64,000 bases of DNA, taken from positions 84,034,142 to 84,098,141 of the forward strand of contig CM049306.1 in NCBI GenBank assembly GCA_026874595.1, written 5' to 3'. Positions within the stretch are counted from its first letter, which is position 1. Every line of letters begins with the position of its first letter. The position numbers and the translations under genes were made by a program. This document shows, piece after piece, positions 20,001 to 26,040 of the stretch. The notes beneath the pieces are model-generated. The model was not told where the DNA came from. It saw only the letters and a program-made list of their open reading frames with translations, and did no database searches. Source of the stretch: Sipunculus nudus (Eukaryota; Annelida; Sipuncula; Golfingiida; Sipunculidae).

Positions 20001-22747
20001 CTCCTACCAAGCCGAAAACTGGGTCTTTGCGACTTCGTTCCTTTGAGAAATTGAGGAAAAACCTAAATTTTTTTATAAAAATCCTATTTTCACACTTCAG
20101 GACTGCCTATTATCAAAACCACTCGTCTGTTTTTCCTCATATTTACCATAAATATTCCTCTATATAGTTCCTATGTACATGCCAGAAATTAAGTCTGTTA
20201 ATTACAAATTCTTTAAGTTATGGGCCCAAACATAATGGACTTTGTAAAAAATCAGGAAAAATATTTACTCACTTAACATGAAAAATTTTGAAACTAGAGT
20301 CTATTTTCCCAAGTATATAACTATGTTTAATTAAGATTCAATTTTTTACCCAAAATTAGATCTGAATTTTGTAAATTTTCTAAGTTATTAGCATAAAATT
20401 AAATCCGTACTTTAAATTTTGCCCAACTTTGACTATGGCACGTTTTTTTCCTGTAAGTACCATTGATTTAATTCTCACAGCATGTAAACATAAATATTTA
20501 ATTTGTTTAAATCTGAAATTTGAAAATAAAAGCTTGAAAACTAAGCTTGTTATTGATTTTTGTCTTGAGGCTCTATTGTAGTCATTTGCTTTGTAATTCA
20601 AGGTGTAATCCAGAAGATGCAATGTTGTGTAATGTAGCATTTTTAAAGATATCAATTTTCTTTTAAATGATTTTAACAAATATAATTGAACCCATCAGTA
20701 TGCTTAAATTATTATAAAATATGAAGGACATTATGGATAAATAAAGACACAATTAAAAATTGTGAAATCTAAATCAAGTATTATTTTTAGATATTTATTG
20801 TTTTGCAGATTTAAAAGATATATTTTTGTGGTAAAGAATAAATAAACATTTGTATGCATGATGTGGTGTTATCTGACAAGATTGAGATTTATGATGATGC
20901 AATTGAGAATTATGAATCAACTTTTATATTCAGATATATATGTTATATTGGAAATGTATAGAAATATAAACTTAAATAAAAAAAATTGATGTGATAAAAT
21001 AATGAGGATTTAATACAGACATTTGTTCATTATTTTCCTGCCTCAGCAGAATTTGAGATCAGGCTTTGTTTGCCCTGTTTTATGTTGTTAATTAGTTATA
21101 TTTCAACTGTGTACATTTCATAAAAAAATACATATATATTTAATAATATATATTATACAAAAAAATAGATTCAATTGAACAAATGTGTAAACTACTGAAA
21201 TGTCAACAGTTAATCAAAAAGCCAACTAATGATCATGGTAATAGTACAGATCATTTGTTCACAAACTGCTCACATGCGTCAGTTTCAACATTAGGAAACA
21301 CATGGTCAGGTCACAAAATATTATTTGCAACAATTTCTTGCTCATCAATACAAACCAATCATATAAACCAACCATGGCCTTTATTACCTTTTCCTCTTAC
21401 ACTTTATCTCCATTTGATATTATTTTCGATTTTTACCTTCAAGGTCAACTTCAGCTGAGCACAGTGACCCATGGGTCCCTTGTTTTCTTATGTTCCCAGT
21501 GGATATATTTACATGCATATTACAGTTACTTAGTTGAAATACTGAAACTTTTACAAATACATGTGATCATGAGAGGCTTCTGCATTTTTCATGTAGTCCA
21601 CATCAGTACACAGTCAGCACAACCACTAGGGTTTTATACAAATATTCTCAGAATCAATTTCAGCTGACCTTGGTGACCCACAGATCCCATGTGTTTATTT
21701 TTCACCAACACATTTTATTTATATTCCATTATACAGTTCAGGCCTAAGCTATTGTGGTTAATATTAATTTTTTTATACTAAACCCTAAACAGTATCATGG
21801 CACGTAATTGACTGGTATGTGCTAAACTACATGCAGAACAGTCTTGTAAGCAAAACAAAATACAGTTTAGTAAATGAATATAATCAAGATACAGCTGACA
21901 ATTTTATAGGTTCTATTTTTAAATTAAAATCAACATAATGCTTCAATTTTAAAAAATTTTAAAATTGATATATATTTTTTATAAACTTTTCAATGAATTT
22001 TATATAAATTTAACATAAATGTGTTATTCTGAACATAACCAGGTCCATCCACGTTTAGTAATTGTTTTAAGCATGTATAAATACTGACTATTTCTCCACA
22101 GGGTTGTGTTTATGTGAAATGTGCTAATCCTGACGCAGCAGGACGAGCTTATAAAGCTCTTCATGGATGGTGGTTCGATGGTGAGTAACTATCTGAGTGT
22201 TCTAATTAATGTCACATAATAATTAACAGCCTCCAGCATGACGAGAAAATGAAAATTTACATATTTATCTTAGTAGTAGGATATAGATCTCCTGGATAGG
22301 GCAATACTGCATGTAAAACTTATCTAGATTTATCGTAACCAATATATTACTCTCAAAATACCAGTCTATTGATGAGCCCACAATGGCTTCACAACTTCCT
22401 AATACCTTGCAGTGTGCAAGGTTTTGATTTCATCAATGACACAGTTATTAGAAACTAACATAAAGAAAGACATGATTTTATATGTGTTAGTTTGTTTATT
22501 TTTCTTTAAAAACATGGCTCGGTTTATATCATTTCATTGAAGGATTCAGATATGTATAATAGGAATATCACTGATGATATGTTTTTTTAATGCAGGAAAT
22601 TTGGTGACAGTAAAATTTCTACGGCTTGAACGTTACCACGAGCGATTTCCTTCGGCATCTCTGGCTATACGACCAATGAGGCCATCCAATGACGAACGTC
22701 GATCCCTCGCACAGCCGTACCATCGTTCTGTGATGGAACTTAACTGA
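1627..22747 (+). CDS. LEMD3: LEMD3/MAN1 inner nuclear membrane protein, 3' part, 12 exons
   Basis: MAN1 sits in the inner nuclear membrane. In vertebrates its N-terminal LEM domain binds BAF/chromatin and its C-terminal RRM binds receptor-regulated SMADs to damp TGF-beta/BMP signalling. Exons seen: 1627-1711, 3814-3926, 4958-5007, 5709-5851, 6677-6778, 8959-9061, 15941-16061, 16351-16390, 17216-17306, 17820-17925, 22102-22180, 22596-22747. All introns are GT-AG and the phases join into 394 codons plus TGA. Numbering from 1627, the residues are: lumenal domain about 1-118, last transmembrane helix 121-142, basic nucleoplasmic stretch with [22 protein letters not shown] and KVWQGQAF of the Man1-Src1 C-terminal domain, then an RRM with [26 protein letters not shown] and [10 protein letters not shown]. 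The RRM separates MAN1 from LEMD2, which lacks it. The 5' part (LEM domain, first helix) is off-window. Intron 6 holds a complete DNA transposon, but the reading frame of the host gene is intact. Confidence 0.92.
2528..2562. repeat. Poly-C tract
   Basis: A run of more than twenty C followed by short C blocks split by single G. On the opposite strand it could form a G-quadruplex. It creates a spurious polyproline frame. Confidence 0.9.
2680..3655 (-). mobile_element. Pearl/HINE-like element, terminal fragment
   Basis: Matches the 20590-21486 half of the fuller element in order: GTAATCCAGAA, ATAAATAATGGTG-like AT-rich stretch, CAGATATTTATT, GACCATGGTAATAG-like and CAACCATGGCC blocks, then CAGCTGAGC and GGGTCCCTTGTTTT. 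The hairpin end is missing. Strand follows the hairpin-at-3'-end convention and is inferred. Confidence 0.6.
3814..3926 (+). CDS. LEMD3: LEMD3 exon b: lumenal domain
   Basis: Acceptor TTGTAG, donor GTAAGT. It encodes [19 protein letters not shown] and the [13 protein letters not shown] stretch. The EYEC motif followed by a short helix is typical of the MAN1/LEMD2 lumenal region. Confidence 0.9.
4035..4360 (+). mobile_element. tRNA-derived SINE with conserved central domain
   Basis: A tRNA-like head with a B-box-like GGTTTGATCCCGG at about 4102-4114 is followed by a core around TCTCCGGGGTCTCCGGCTTC (4166-4185). That core is the highly conserved central domain of SINEs widespread in molluscs (MetaSINE type, from memory). 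The tail near 4340 is AATAAATTTTATGC. It inserted in LEMD3 intron b and is non-coding; open frames across it on both strands are chance. Confidence 0.65.
4958..5007 (+). CDS. LEMD3: LEMD3 exon c: lumenal domain
   Basis: Acceptor ATTTTTCAG, donor GTGAGG, ends in phase 2. It encodes [16 protein letters not shown] and the first two bases of an Arg codon. Confidence 0.9.
5546..5650. mobile_element. Short Tc1/mariner-like MITE
   Basis: The ends form an imperfect inverted repeat: TACAGTGAAAACTGTTATAA on the left and, reverse-complemented, TACAGTCAAACCTGTCTGAA on the right. The outermost TA dinucleotides read as the target-site duplication. Internal GACCACC and GTGGTCT segments extend the palindrome. 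A related degenerate sequence lies at 32605-32695. It sits only 59 bases before exon d. Confidence 0.65.
5709..5851 (+). CDS. LEMD3: LEMD3 exon d: end of lumenal domain, start of last TM helix
   Basis: Acceptor TTTTTTAG, donor GTAAGT. It encodes [20 protein letters not shown], then [11 protein letters not shown] and the first half of the transmembrane helix [10 protein letters not shown]. The intron splits the helix in phase 1. Confidence 0.9.
6677..6778 (+). CDS. LEMD3: LEMD3 exon e: TM helix end and nucleoplasmic helix
   Basis: Acceptor TGTTACAG, donor GTAAGC. It encodes [20 protein letters not shown] and [13 protein letters not shown]. The strongly basic side after the helix fits a nucleoplasmic face. 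Confidence 0.92.
7088..7520 (+). repeat. Dispersed repeat with CTGT-rich head
   Basis: A TGCAGGAGGGGATATTGTTA start, a short (CTGT)n stretch, then two tandem half-units around ATATGGCTCAC and CACCTACAGATGAAGAACC, ending near GGTGCCCTTGCTTG. It resembles 2100-2470. Non-coding, intronic. Confidence 0.6.
7521..8958 (+). other. LEMD3 intron e, remainder
   Basis: No recognisable element. It contains moderately GC-rich stretches (about 7850-7980 and 8650-8830) whose short open frames have no recognisable domains. Confidence 0.5.
8959..9061 (+). CDS. LEMD3: LEMD3 exon f: Man1-Src1 domain, N-terminal part
   Basis: Acceptor TTTTACAG, donor GTGAGA, ends in phase 2. It encodes [20 protein letters not shown] then [14 protein letters not shown], highly conserved in MAN1. 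It is the last host exon before the transposon-bearing intron. Confidence 0.93.
9113..9368. repeat. Left terminal inverted repeat of the transposon
   Basis: Imperfect arm matching the complement of about 14926-15203. Landmarks in order: TAGGCTGGTCAAAATAG, GTACCACTAATTGCAA, AACATATTAAAAATGTAA, GGAGTGGAA and CTATGTTTTAGACAGCGATC. It is shorter than the right arm through small gaps. Confidence 0.8.
9405..9455. repeat. GTATAAGTCGACC motif, unexplained
   Basis: ACCGTAAATTATCGCGTATA followed by AGTCGACC resembles the end of other, hAT-like short repeats. It lies within the transposon between the left TIR and the ORF. No partner end was found, so no separate element is claimed. Confidence 0.3.
9587..9592 (-). 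terminator. Candidate poly(A) signal of the transposase gene
   Basis: TTTATT on the + strand (AATAAA on the - strand), about 300 bases past the transposase stop codon. Position only; no transcript evidence. Confidence 0.35.
9893..14275 (-). CDS. Academ-type transposase with XPG-like nuclease and CXC cluster
   Basis: 1460 residues in one open frame, ATG at 14275-14273, TGA at 9895-9893. Regions in order: zinc-binding module 1, C5-x2-C8 with later Cys/His to about 56; module 2, C96-x2-C99 with H159 and C162 (DAVYHELC); a central region about 370-660 with candidate acidic residues in ADNVDHD (D436/D439), [10 protein letters not shown] (D594), RLGGFH and E645/E648, which may be a DDE/RNase-H core; a FEN1/XPG-like region about 1075-1300 with [34 protein letters not shown] and the helix-hairpin-helix-like [11 protein letters not shown]; and a CXC cluster 1415-1447. 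The cysteine modules suggest DNA binding. Nuclease and DDE roles are inferred from motifs. No stop or frameshift is seen, so it could be active. The TIRs argue against a host gene. Confidence 0.85.
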   Translation of the reverse strand: MAEKCALCGEYLGDGKPTATLTEKGCIGIAKANLEREVEIEVKPGDKVHVDCRHKHTNKNEINKFKRRRVSDSPDLSDLNRTLRSESPAFSYQDHCVLCGQPDKYSGKKKDHVLIPVRTLDFDRSILNHCNDRKDDWATIIKARVTFTQDLHAFDAVYHELCSTNFRTGRNVPKIFKEGLIDPSKKPKMGRPENTVKQEAFIKVTEYLKANDEEQTTIYDLIDKMGEFLQGTGLEPYGFTYMKTNLQKHFGDGIIIAEMYGYKNIVTLKGTASSVLRDFYQKPKLPDAETEKMRVIETAASLIRDDIKTVVQDKDIYSTSLSMSTIEASAAFIPESLQLFLKTLFVGTNKEMKVCSLGQAIMQATRPRILTAPLQLGLAVDMHSSFASRFLIDSLNALGFCSSYNEVLNFQRSAAVSQGLDLTEFFPGQWMQYIADNVDHDIRTIDGRNTFHGMGVIAAVTPKTDVTPVVKRVSVSADDVTAVGRIAIRPFLPRGNELQKLKFECLHGLSLPHEEGRPLVDLLWKTSLCLRAPRPAWSGYMQLISDGDHPGKSSIMFLPMIDMNPSDMTCINSTLHFVSDHARRHDVVPVVTFDQPLWWKAMTILEGAPLESPLHSIIPRLGGFHTLMSFLGSIGHLMSGTGIQELLEVIFAANTVPHIISGKAYARAVRGHFLIDAVLHTLLLSKVCGTKLTLPYQDGNKDGVNVDSQLSGISDLYDDLMSGTVTTGDVESSEMLKSLQVRLKSVTDAAESESSTSKLWLMYMHMIDITRDFIRSERTGDWQLHLSTMQEMLPFMAASGHNSYTKSLHIYLQKMTKLSETHPRVHGLFLRGFHVIRRSNRFWAGLSPDLVIEQVLMRSLKTSGGLTHGRGMTEVQRVLWCLSRPACAEISDAMQQLTSVTLRTSEQHKDSSVARQKRDAADSEKLLSFLEWRSPFDAKPALQNIVTGISAGAQVNVQHAKEIGEDILNKMAGKGVLQHSFKRKDQAVTFSSKASVKIGDDTVLIDPLLLFQRLVIIGSQENDLANVLCYELCSFPPALFQSKDMQLEADKPNLAGAIWSAVPSKDPPEHNFKYVLDGGALVQRIPWQVGDTYDKILKSYIGYVTKHYGQPVVVFDGYLDGPSTKDCTHLRRGGGVEGRKVVFNANMTLQLKKKEFLSNRENKQRFIGLLGERLSECGCEVLCASGDADLMIVQTAVKMSNTCEVVLVGDDTDLLVLLLYLARDEGNDIFFRPEPKKGAVIKCLSIKTTRLTLGMNVCDNILFVHALLGCDTTSRLFGIGKGAGLKLIKDNRIFRQAAEIFQSSGSSKAEIKKAGEKAMLIVYRGKETDTLDILRHQRFQELVIVSKKAVHPNMLPPTSAAATYHSLRVFHQVQIWKGNSLDAEEWGWKVCDGRMVPISTDKDPAPQSLLKRVRCTCKSGCGTMRCGCRRQGLDCSMACSGCRGVCDNVPSDGNVDDIEM
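14276..14310 (-). promoter_or_regulatory. Candidate splice acceptor just before the transposase ATG
   Basis: Read on the - strand, TGTTTCTTTGTTTACAG ends one base before the ATG: a pyrimidine-rich tract plus CAG. This suggests a 5' exon further out (14300-15100), either untranslated or coding. No donor was chosen. Confidence 0.4.
14397..15114. repeat. Two-copy subterminal tandem duplication
   Basis: Units 14397-14760 (364 bp) and 14761-15114 (354 bp). GGTATC followed by GATAAC or AATAAC recurs at 14397, 14761 and 15115. Both units share CATGGTGGAG, a G-rich tract, CATGTTACACCTATAGGGAG, AAGTCCAYGTGAAAGATC and ATGTTATYTGGGGGTATC. The outer unit overlaps the right TIR, so the inner unit duplicates part of it. 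The left end of the element has only one copy. Confidence 0.8.
14502..14522. repeat. Poly-G tract
   Basis: A run of about twenty G inside subterminal unit 1. Unit 2 has only GGGGTAGGGTAG at the same place, so the tract expanded after the duplication. Confidence 0.85.
14926..15203. repeat. Right terminal inverted repeat of the transposon
   Basis: The complement matches 9113-9368. The outermost bases on the + strand are CTATTTTGACTAGCCTA. The GTTTGGCCC segment (about 15169-15177) is absent from the left arm. Confidence 0.8.
15207..15940 (+). other. LEMD3 intron f, distal remnant
   Basis: Host intron sequence between the transposon and exon g. A GGTTCGAATAG at 15282-15292 looks B-box-like but no tRNA fold surrounds it. 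A short open frame at 15277-15543 has no recognised domain. Confidence 0.5.
15941..16061 (+). CDS. LEMD3: LEMD3 exon g: Man1-Src1 domain
   Basis: Acceptor TTCTTTTCAG, donor GTGAGT, ends in phase 0. It encodes [19 protein letters not shown], then the [10 protein letters not shown] signature of MAN1 and LEMD2. Confidence 0.94.
16351..16390 (+). CDS. LEMD3: LEMD3 exon h: 40-base micro-exon
   Basis: Acceptor TTTCTTACAG, donor GTGAGC. It encodes [13 protein letters not shown] and the first base of an Ala codon, conserved at the end of the Man1-Src1 domain. Confidence 0.9.
16466..16504. repeat. (AT)n microsatellite
   Basis: Two AT runs separated by AAAATAA. Confidence 0.9.
16700..16831. repeat. 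Fold-back element with 17-bp perfect arms
   Basis: GGGTTTTGCCACCAGGC at 16700-16716 and its exact complement at 16815-16831. GCATG-containing flanks extend the symmetry outward. Probably a MITE-like hairpin; no clear target duplication. Confidence 0.7.
16931..17079. repeat. Compound (CT)n(TA)n microsatellite
   Basis: Imperfect then perfect CT repeats to about 17039, switching directly to a 40-base TA run. It accounts for the apparent Leu-Ser / Ile-Tyr open frame. Confidence 0.95.
17216..17306 (+). CDS. LEMD3: LEMD3 exon i: start of RRM
   Basis: Acceptor TTTGACAG, donor GTGAGTA (chosen over GTGTGA because it keeps the frame). It encodes [19 protein letters not shown] and [11 protein letters not shown]; the latter is the first strand (RNP2 position) of the MAN1 RRM. 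Confidence 0.93.
17820..17925 (+). CDS. LEMD3: LEMD3 exon j: RRM middle
   Basis: Acceptor TATTTTCAG, donor GTCAGT, ends in phase 0. It encodes [19 protein letters not shown], then [12 protein letters not shown]. The long acidic helix and following strand are typical of the MAN1 RRM, which resembles U2AF-homology motifs. Confidence 0.94.
17953..18360 (-). mobile_element. Pearl/HINE-like element, truncated, hairpin end
   Basis: Starts 27 bases after the exon j donor with the same 29-base hairpin block as 19855-19883 (GACTATAAGTCATCTGAGCT core). It then matches 19890-20220 through ATGTCCCC, CTGCGACTTTGTTCC, GAAAAATTAAGGAAAAACCT and GCCAGAAATTA. Reverse-complemented it ends GCTAA, a Helitron-like CTRR end. 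It decays after about 18360. Confidence 0.6.
18600..19410 (+). mobile_element. Interspersed element with five about 150-bp core units
   Basis: The head is TATACCCGTCTAAGACAGG plus CAGTCTGTCTGTCCATCCGT. The core repeats AATGAGGTCAGAGGTCACCAG, CACCATGGTGA, GATTTTGATAAAACTCA and TTACCAATAGA blocks about five times. The tail is GGGCACATAATGCACC and GTGGTGCTCTTTGTTT. Non-coding, in LEMD3 intron j. Confidence 0.65.
19855..21486 (-). mobile_element. Near full-length pearl/HINE-like non-autonomous Helitron
   Basis: At 19855-19883 a perfect-stem hairpin is formed by AGCTCAG/TGACT and AGTCA/CTGAGCT around ATA, each arm carrying one unpaired base. The other end has TCAGCTGAGC and GACCCATGGGTCCCTTG (21450-21482). 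Relatives lie at 17953-18360 and 2680-3655. Tandem-core elements of this type in bivalves were described as pearl and later linked to Helentrons; that assignment rests on structure only. Confidence 0.6.
21487..21710 (-). repeat. Second terminal copy of the same repeat group
   Basis: ATGCATATTACAGTTACTTA, CATGAGAGGCTTC, CATGTAGTCC and CAGCTGACC/GTGACCC blocks are repeated at 33060-33310, so this is a separate terminal variant rather than unique sequence. Confidence 0.55.
22102..22180 (+). CDS. LEMD3: LEMD3 exon k: RRM RNP1 strand
   Basis: Acceptor TTTCTCCACAG, donor GTGAGT. It encodes [20 protein letters not shown] and HGWWFD. GCVYVKC occupies the RNP1 position but lacks the aromatic pair of canonical RNA-binding RRMs, as expected for MAN1. 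Confidence 0.95.
22596..22747 (+). CDS. LEMD3: LEMD3 terminal exon
   Basis: Acceptor AATGCAG. It encodes [20 protein letters not shown], then a Ser/Pro/Arg-rich tail ending RSVMELN and TGA at 22745-22747. The tail after HERFP is poorly conserved in the family. The exon is more GC-rich than the surrounding intron. Confidence 0.94.
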
Positions 22748-22940
22748 TCCAGGCTCTGTGGTGCAACAGTCATGCAGCTGTTAGTAGTGGTTTTGTAGGA
22801 CATTGAGGGCATTACGCTGTTCTCTGGGATTATAATACTGGTATCACAAGCTTCATCTACACAAACTGTAACTCTGGGCATGGAGAGTCCTCTCATTGTT
22901 GACTGCTCTTTTTCGATACTAAAAACATGAATAATTATAC

Positions 22941-22946
22941 ATTAAA
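22941..22946 (+). terminator. Candidate LEMD3 poly(A) signal
   Basis: ATTAAA about 190 bases after the stop codon. It is a common variant signal, but many AT-rich alternatives follow, so this is weak. Confidence 0.35.
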
Positions 22947-23527
22947 AGAGATCAATTGTTTCATTTTAATCATTGAGAATTCTTGCCAACTATCAATTTT
23001 GAGCATTCTTGCCCACTGTTATTTATATTAATGTATCAAACTAATCGTTAAGGTCAGTTGTTGATGCACCTGCAAAAAGTTACAGGGGAAGAATACTTGT
23101 ACCACTTTGAAGTGTTATGATGAACATCATCCCAGGCTAGTGGTGAGATAATTACTGTAGTTTGGGTTGTAGATACACTCTGCAGCCTGTATCAATATTC
23201 ATTTTCATTTTTTTTTTGGTAATATATTCTAGTTTAACTGCATGTATACAGGAAATTAATTGCTGAATATTTATCATTTTATTCTGTTATTTATTGATGA
23301 CAAACTTTACTTGATACATAAATTTTTAGAAACTGTTTTTCCCCCCATTTGCTTGTTCATTTGAGAAGAGTTTCCTCAGCAAACTGCATACACTCAGTTG
23401 TAAGAGAGAGATCTTCTCTCACTTTTGAATAGGAAAATGTTTCAGATGTTTTCTTTTTTTCAAACAGTCTTAAATTTGTTCTCAAATCAACATATAAACT
23501 GATAAAAGTTTTTATTTCTTGAAGACT
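22947..23527. other. LEMD3 3' flank
   Basis: AT-rich sequence with no recognised element; may include more 3' UTR. Confidence 0.4.
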
Positions 23528-23643
23528 GAAGAAAATCATAATTGCTTCCAGAAATGGAAGAAAATCGTAATTGCTTCCAGAAATGGAAGAAAATCGTAAT
23601 TGCTTCCAGAAATGGAAGAAAATTGTAATTGCTTCCAGAAATG
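23528..23643. repeat. 29-bp minisatellite, 4 copies
   Basis: The unit starts GAAGAAAATCGTAATTGC and continues TTCCAGAAATG. Four head-to-tail copies (116 bases) differ by single bases. Overlapping - strand frames repeating FLEAITIFF come from it. Confidence 0.95.
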
Positions 23644-24204
23644 GATGGTTTGTAAATGAATAATATGTAAAGGTTCCCATCTTGTAAAAGACTCTTGTGT
23701 TCATTTTGATTTATTTGGGTGCTTACACAACCTAGTCTTGTTGTCTTGGGCATTTTAAACATACCTTATATTCTTTTCTTATAACTTGGAGACAGAGATT
23801 TGTTCCTGATTGTTAAAAGGTCTCAGTGAACTAATTGGTATGCCGTTCAGAGAAGCCATTTCATTAGATGTCTTCTACAGCATTATGGTAAACATTTTGA
23901 ATATCTTTTTTAGGATACAGCGTGTAAGTGAAACAGACCCTGACTTGTTTATATATAACACCCTTGTATCATACGAACATATTCTTCTGTATGTGTGAAT
24001 ACACATCACAGCATGCATTTAAATTGGGCTGATAAGGCCTACTTTGAGTCATGATGCCAGTGATATTGGAAACTGCAGTGTGATGTCCATCCATCCTGTT
24101 GTATTGATATCTCTGCAAATGCAACCAATACTCTTAAAAATTAACCTACAAGTTAGGAATTAAAATAAAAGATACATTAAAGTGTTAATCTAATCTCTGT
24201 GGTA
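23644..24204. other. Intergenic, no recognised element
   Basis: AT-rich. A short open frame at 23810-23998 shows no domain. Confidence 0.4.
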
Positions 24205-24345
24205 ACACTGCATTTCCTGTGCCTGCAAAACTTGCCCAATGGTTTTGGCATTGTGGGGTACTGACCGGCATTCAAACTCAAGACCTCTTGATCATGAGCC
24301 AATCACCTTGGCCATTACACCTCCAGGCCCCAACTGTTTTCTGAT
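24205..24345 (-). mobile_element. tRNA-derived SINE fragment
   Basis: On the - strand AATGGCCAAGGTGATTGG is A-box-like and GAGTTTGAATGCCGG is B-box-like, spaced as in tRNA-derived SINE heads. The body continues toward lower coordinates. The C-run at 24370-24381 abuts it. Confidence 0.45.
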
Positions 24346-24499
24346 AAACATCAGAAATTACCCATATCTCCCCCCCCCCCCACCTCATATTATACATGCA
24401 CCAATGGGTGTAACAGGTCTGCACCTGTCTGTTTGTCGTGACAGTCCTGCCACTTGCCTTTAGGCATGTAAATAAAAACCTTGGTCACTAGTGCTAAGG

Positions 24500-26040
24500 A
24501 AAAGTTTTATTAGTTCCCTGCCATAGACGGGAGGACTACCAAATGGTCAGCATCCAGTGTTCATCTGTCTGTCTATCTGTCCATTCCACCCTTTTGTTTT
24601 ACCAAATATCTCTACTGCTTTCCTTACCAAAAATTCACATCACGCACAGGTGATTATAACCTGCAGGTGGTGCCACCTCTGTAGCACTAATTTCTGCAAT
24701 CCAATTCTTTTTCACTAACCTTCTTATAAGTCTGCAAATGAGAAGACCCTAAGCTTCAAATCATTTGTGATTTTGTGAAGCAAATGAACACTGTACTGTA
24801 AAATGAATTATTGTATATCAAGACAAAGTCGGGATACTATGGTTTAAGCACGGTTGTGCCGCCACCTCCTCAGAGATTTCATTTGGATGGGATAACTCAA
24901 AAAATATTTTACGGATCTTTACCAAACTTGATATGTGCATAGATATGGGTGAGAGGACAAAGCTGATTGAAAATGGGGTCATGACCTTTAATAGGAGAGT
25001 GACCTTGACCTTGAATAGGTCTTTTTGGAGGAAAATCACACAAATTCTTAAATATCTCAAGAAATCTTGCATGGATTGATTCAAAAATCAACTTGACCAA
25101 AGATCTTGGATAGTTTTGTCATGTACTGGAAAGTGGTGGCTCCACCTGTTATCTTTTTCTTGTTTTTGTGCCGTTTAATACCCCCATCATTGCCACTTAA
25201 CAGTACTGTGAGCATTTTAAATCAAAAACTGATGGACAGATTTCCTTCATATTATGCATATAAATAGACACAGGTTATGGGATGATGTAAGTTTAAATTG
25301 GGGTCATGACCTTTCCTATGAGAGTGACCCTGACCTTGAATATTGCCATATATGGTGAAAACCACACAAAATCATAAATATCTCAATAAGGGATGCATGG
25401 AATGGTCCAAAAATCAAATTGACCAAAGATCTTGGATAGCTTTGTCTTCTGCGGAAGACAGGTGGCGCCACCTTTTGTCCTTTTCTTGTTTTCAGGCCTT
25501 TTATCACCCATCATTGCCACTTGACAGTACTGTGAGCATTATAAGTCTAAAACTAATGGACAGATTTGGCTGAAATTGTGCATGTCCATTGATCGTGGAT
25601 ACCTTCATCTTGTATTTAAGACTGGTTTCACCATGTCTAATCGTAAATGTGTGGCATCCAACCATACATTTGCTTTCAGTGGAAATTGCTCGTATCTCTG
25701 GATTAGTTCAAGGTATTGGTCTGAAATTTGGCATGTCCATCCATCTTGGAAAGTTTTCTCGTAAGCCAGACAGGTTGGTGCCACCTACCTTCCCGTTTTT
25801 GTAGAATAAATTAATGTCTTTTTCAAAGGATTTGTTTGCCCTATTGGCCTTAGAATGTGCATCTCCATAGATCTTGGACTCCTCCAAGATATGTTTTGGG
25901 TGTAAATTGCTCATATCTCTGGTTGGGTTCAAGGTATTGGTTTTAAATTTGGCATGTCTATCCATTTTGGAAAATTTTCTGGTAAACCAGACAGGTGGTG
26001 CCACCTACTTACCTGTTTCTGTAAAATAAATAAATGCTCT
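24500..26040 (+). mobile_element. Composite element with about 300-bp and 200-bp core units
   Basis: Head near 24520 (CCTGCCATAGACGGGAGGAC, CTGTCTGTCTATCTGTCC). Units at about 24830-25135 and 25190-25480 share GGGGTCATGACCTTT, GAGAGTGACC, TGACCTTGAATA, CACACAAA, GACCAAAGATCTTGGATAG and CATCATTGCCACTT. Later units (25540-26010) share GGCATGTCCATCCATCTTGG and GGTGCCACCTAC. Each unit carries a GGTGGCGCCACC-like site; 25461-25472 is exact. A copy of the first unit type lies at 38020-38400. Confidence 0.65.

Noticed and set aside
23357-23762. - strand frames repeating FLEAITIFF / SSISGSNYDF
   Set aside because: Arise from the four 29-bp repeat units read in two frames; the repeats are not coding.
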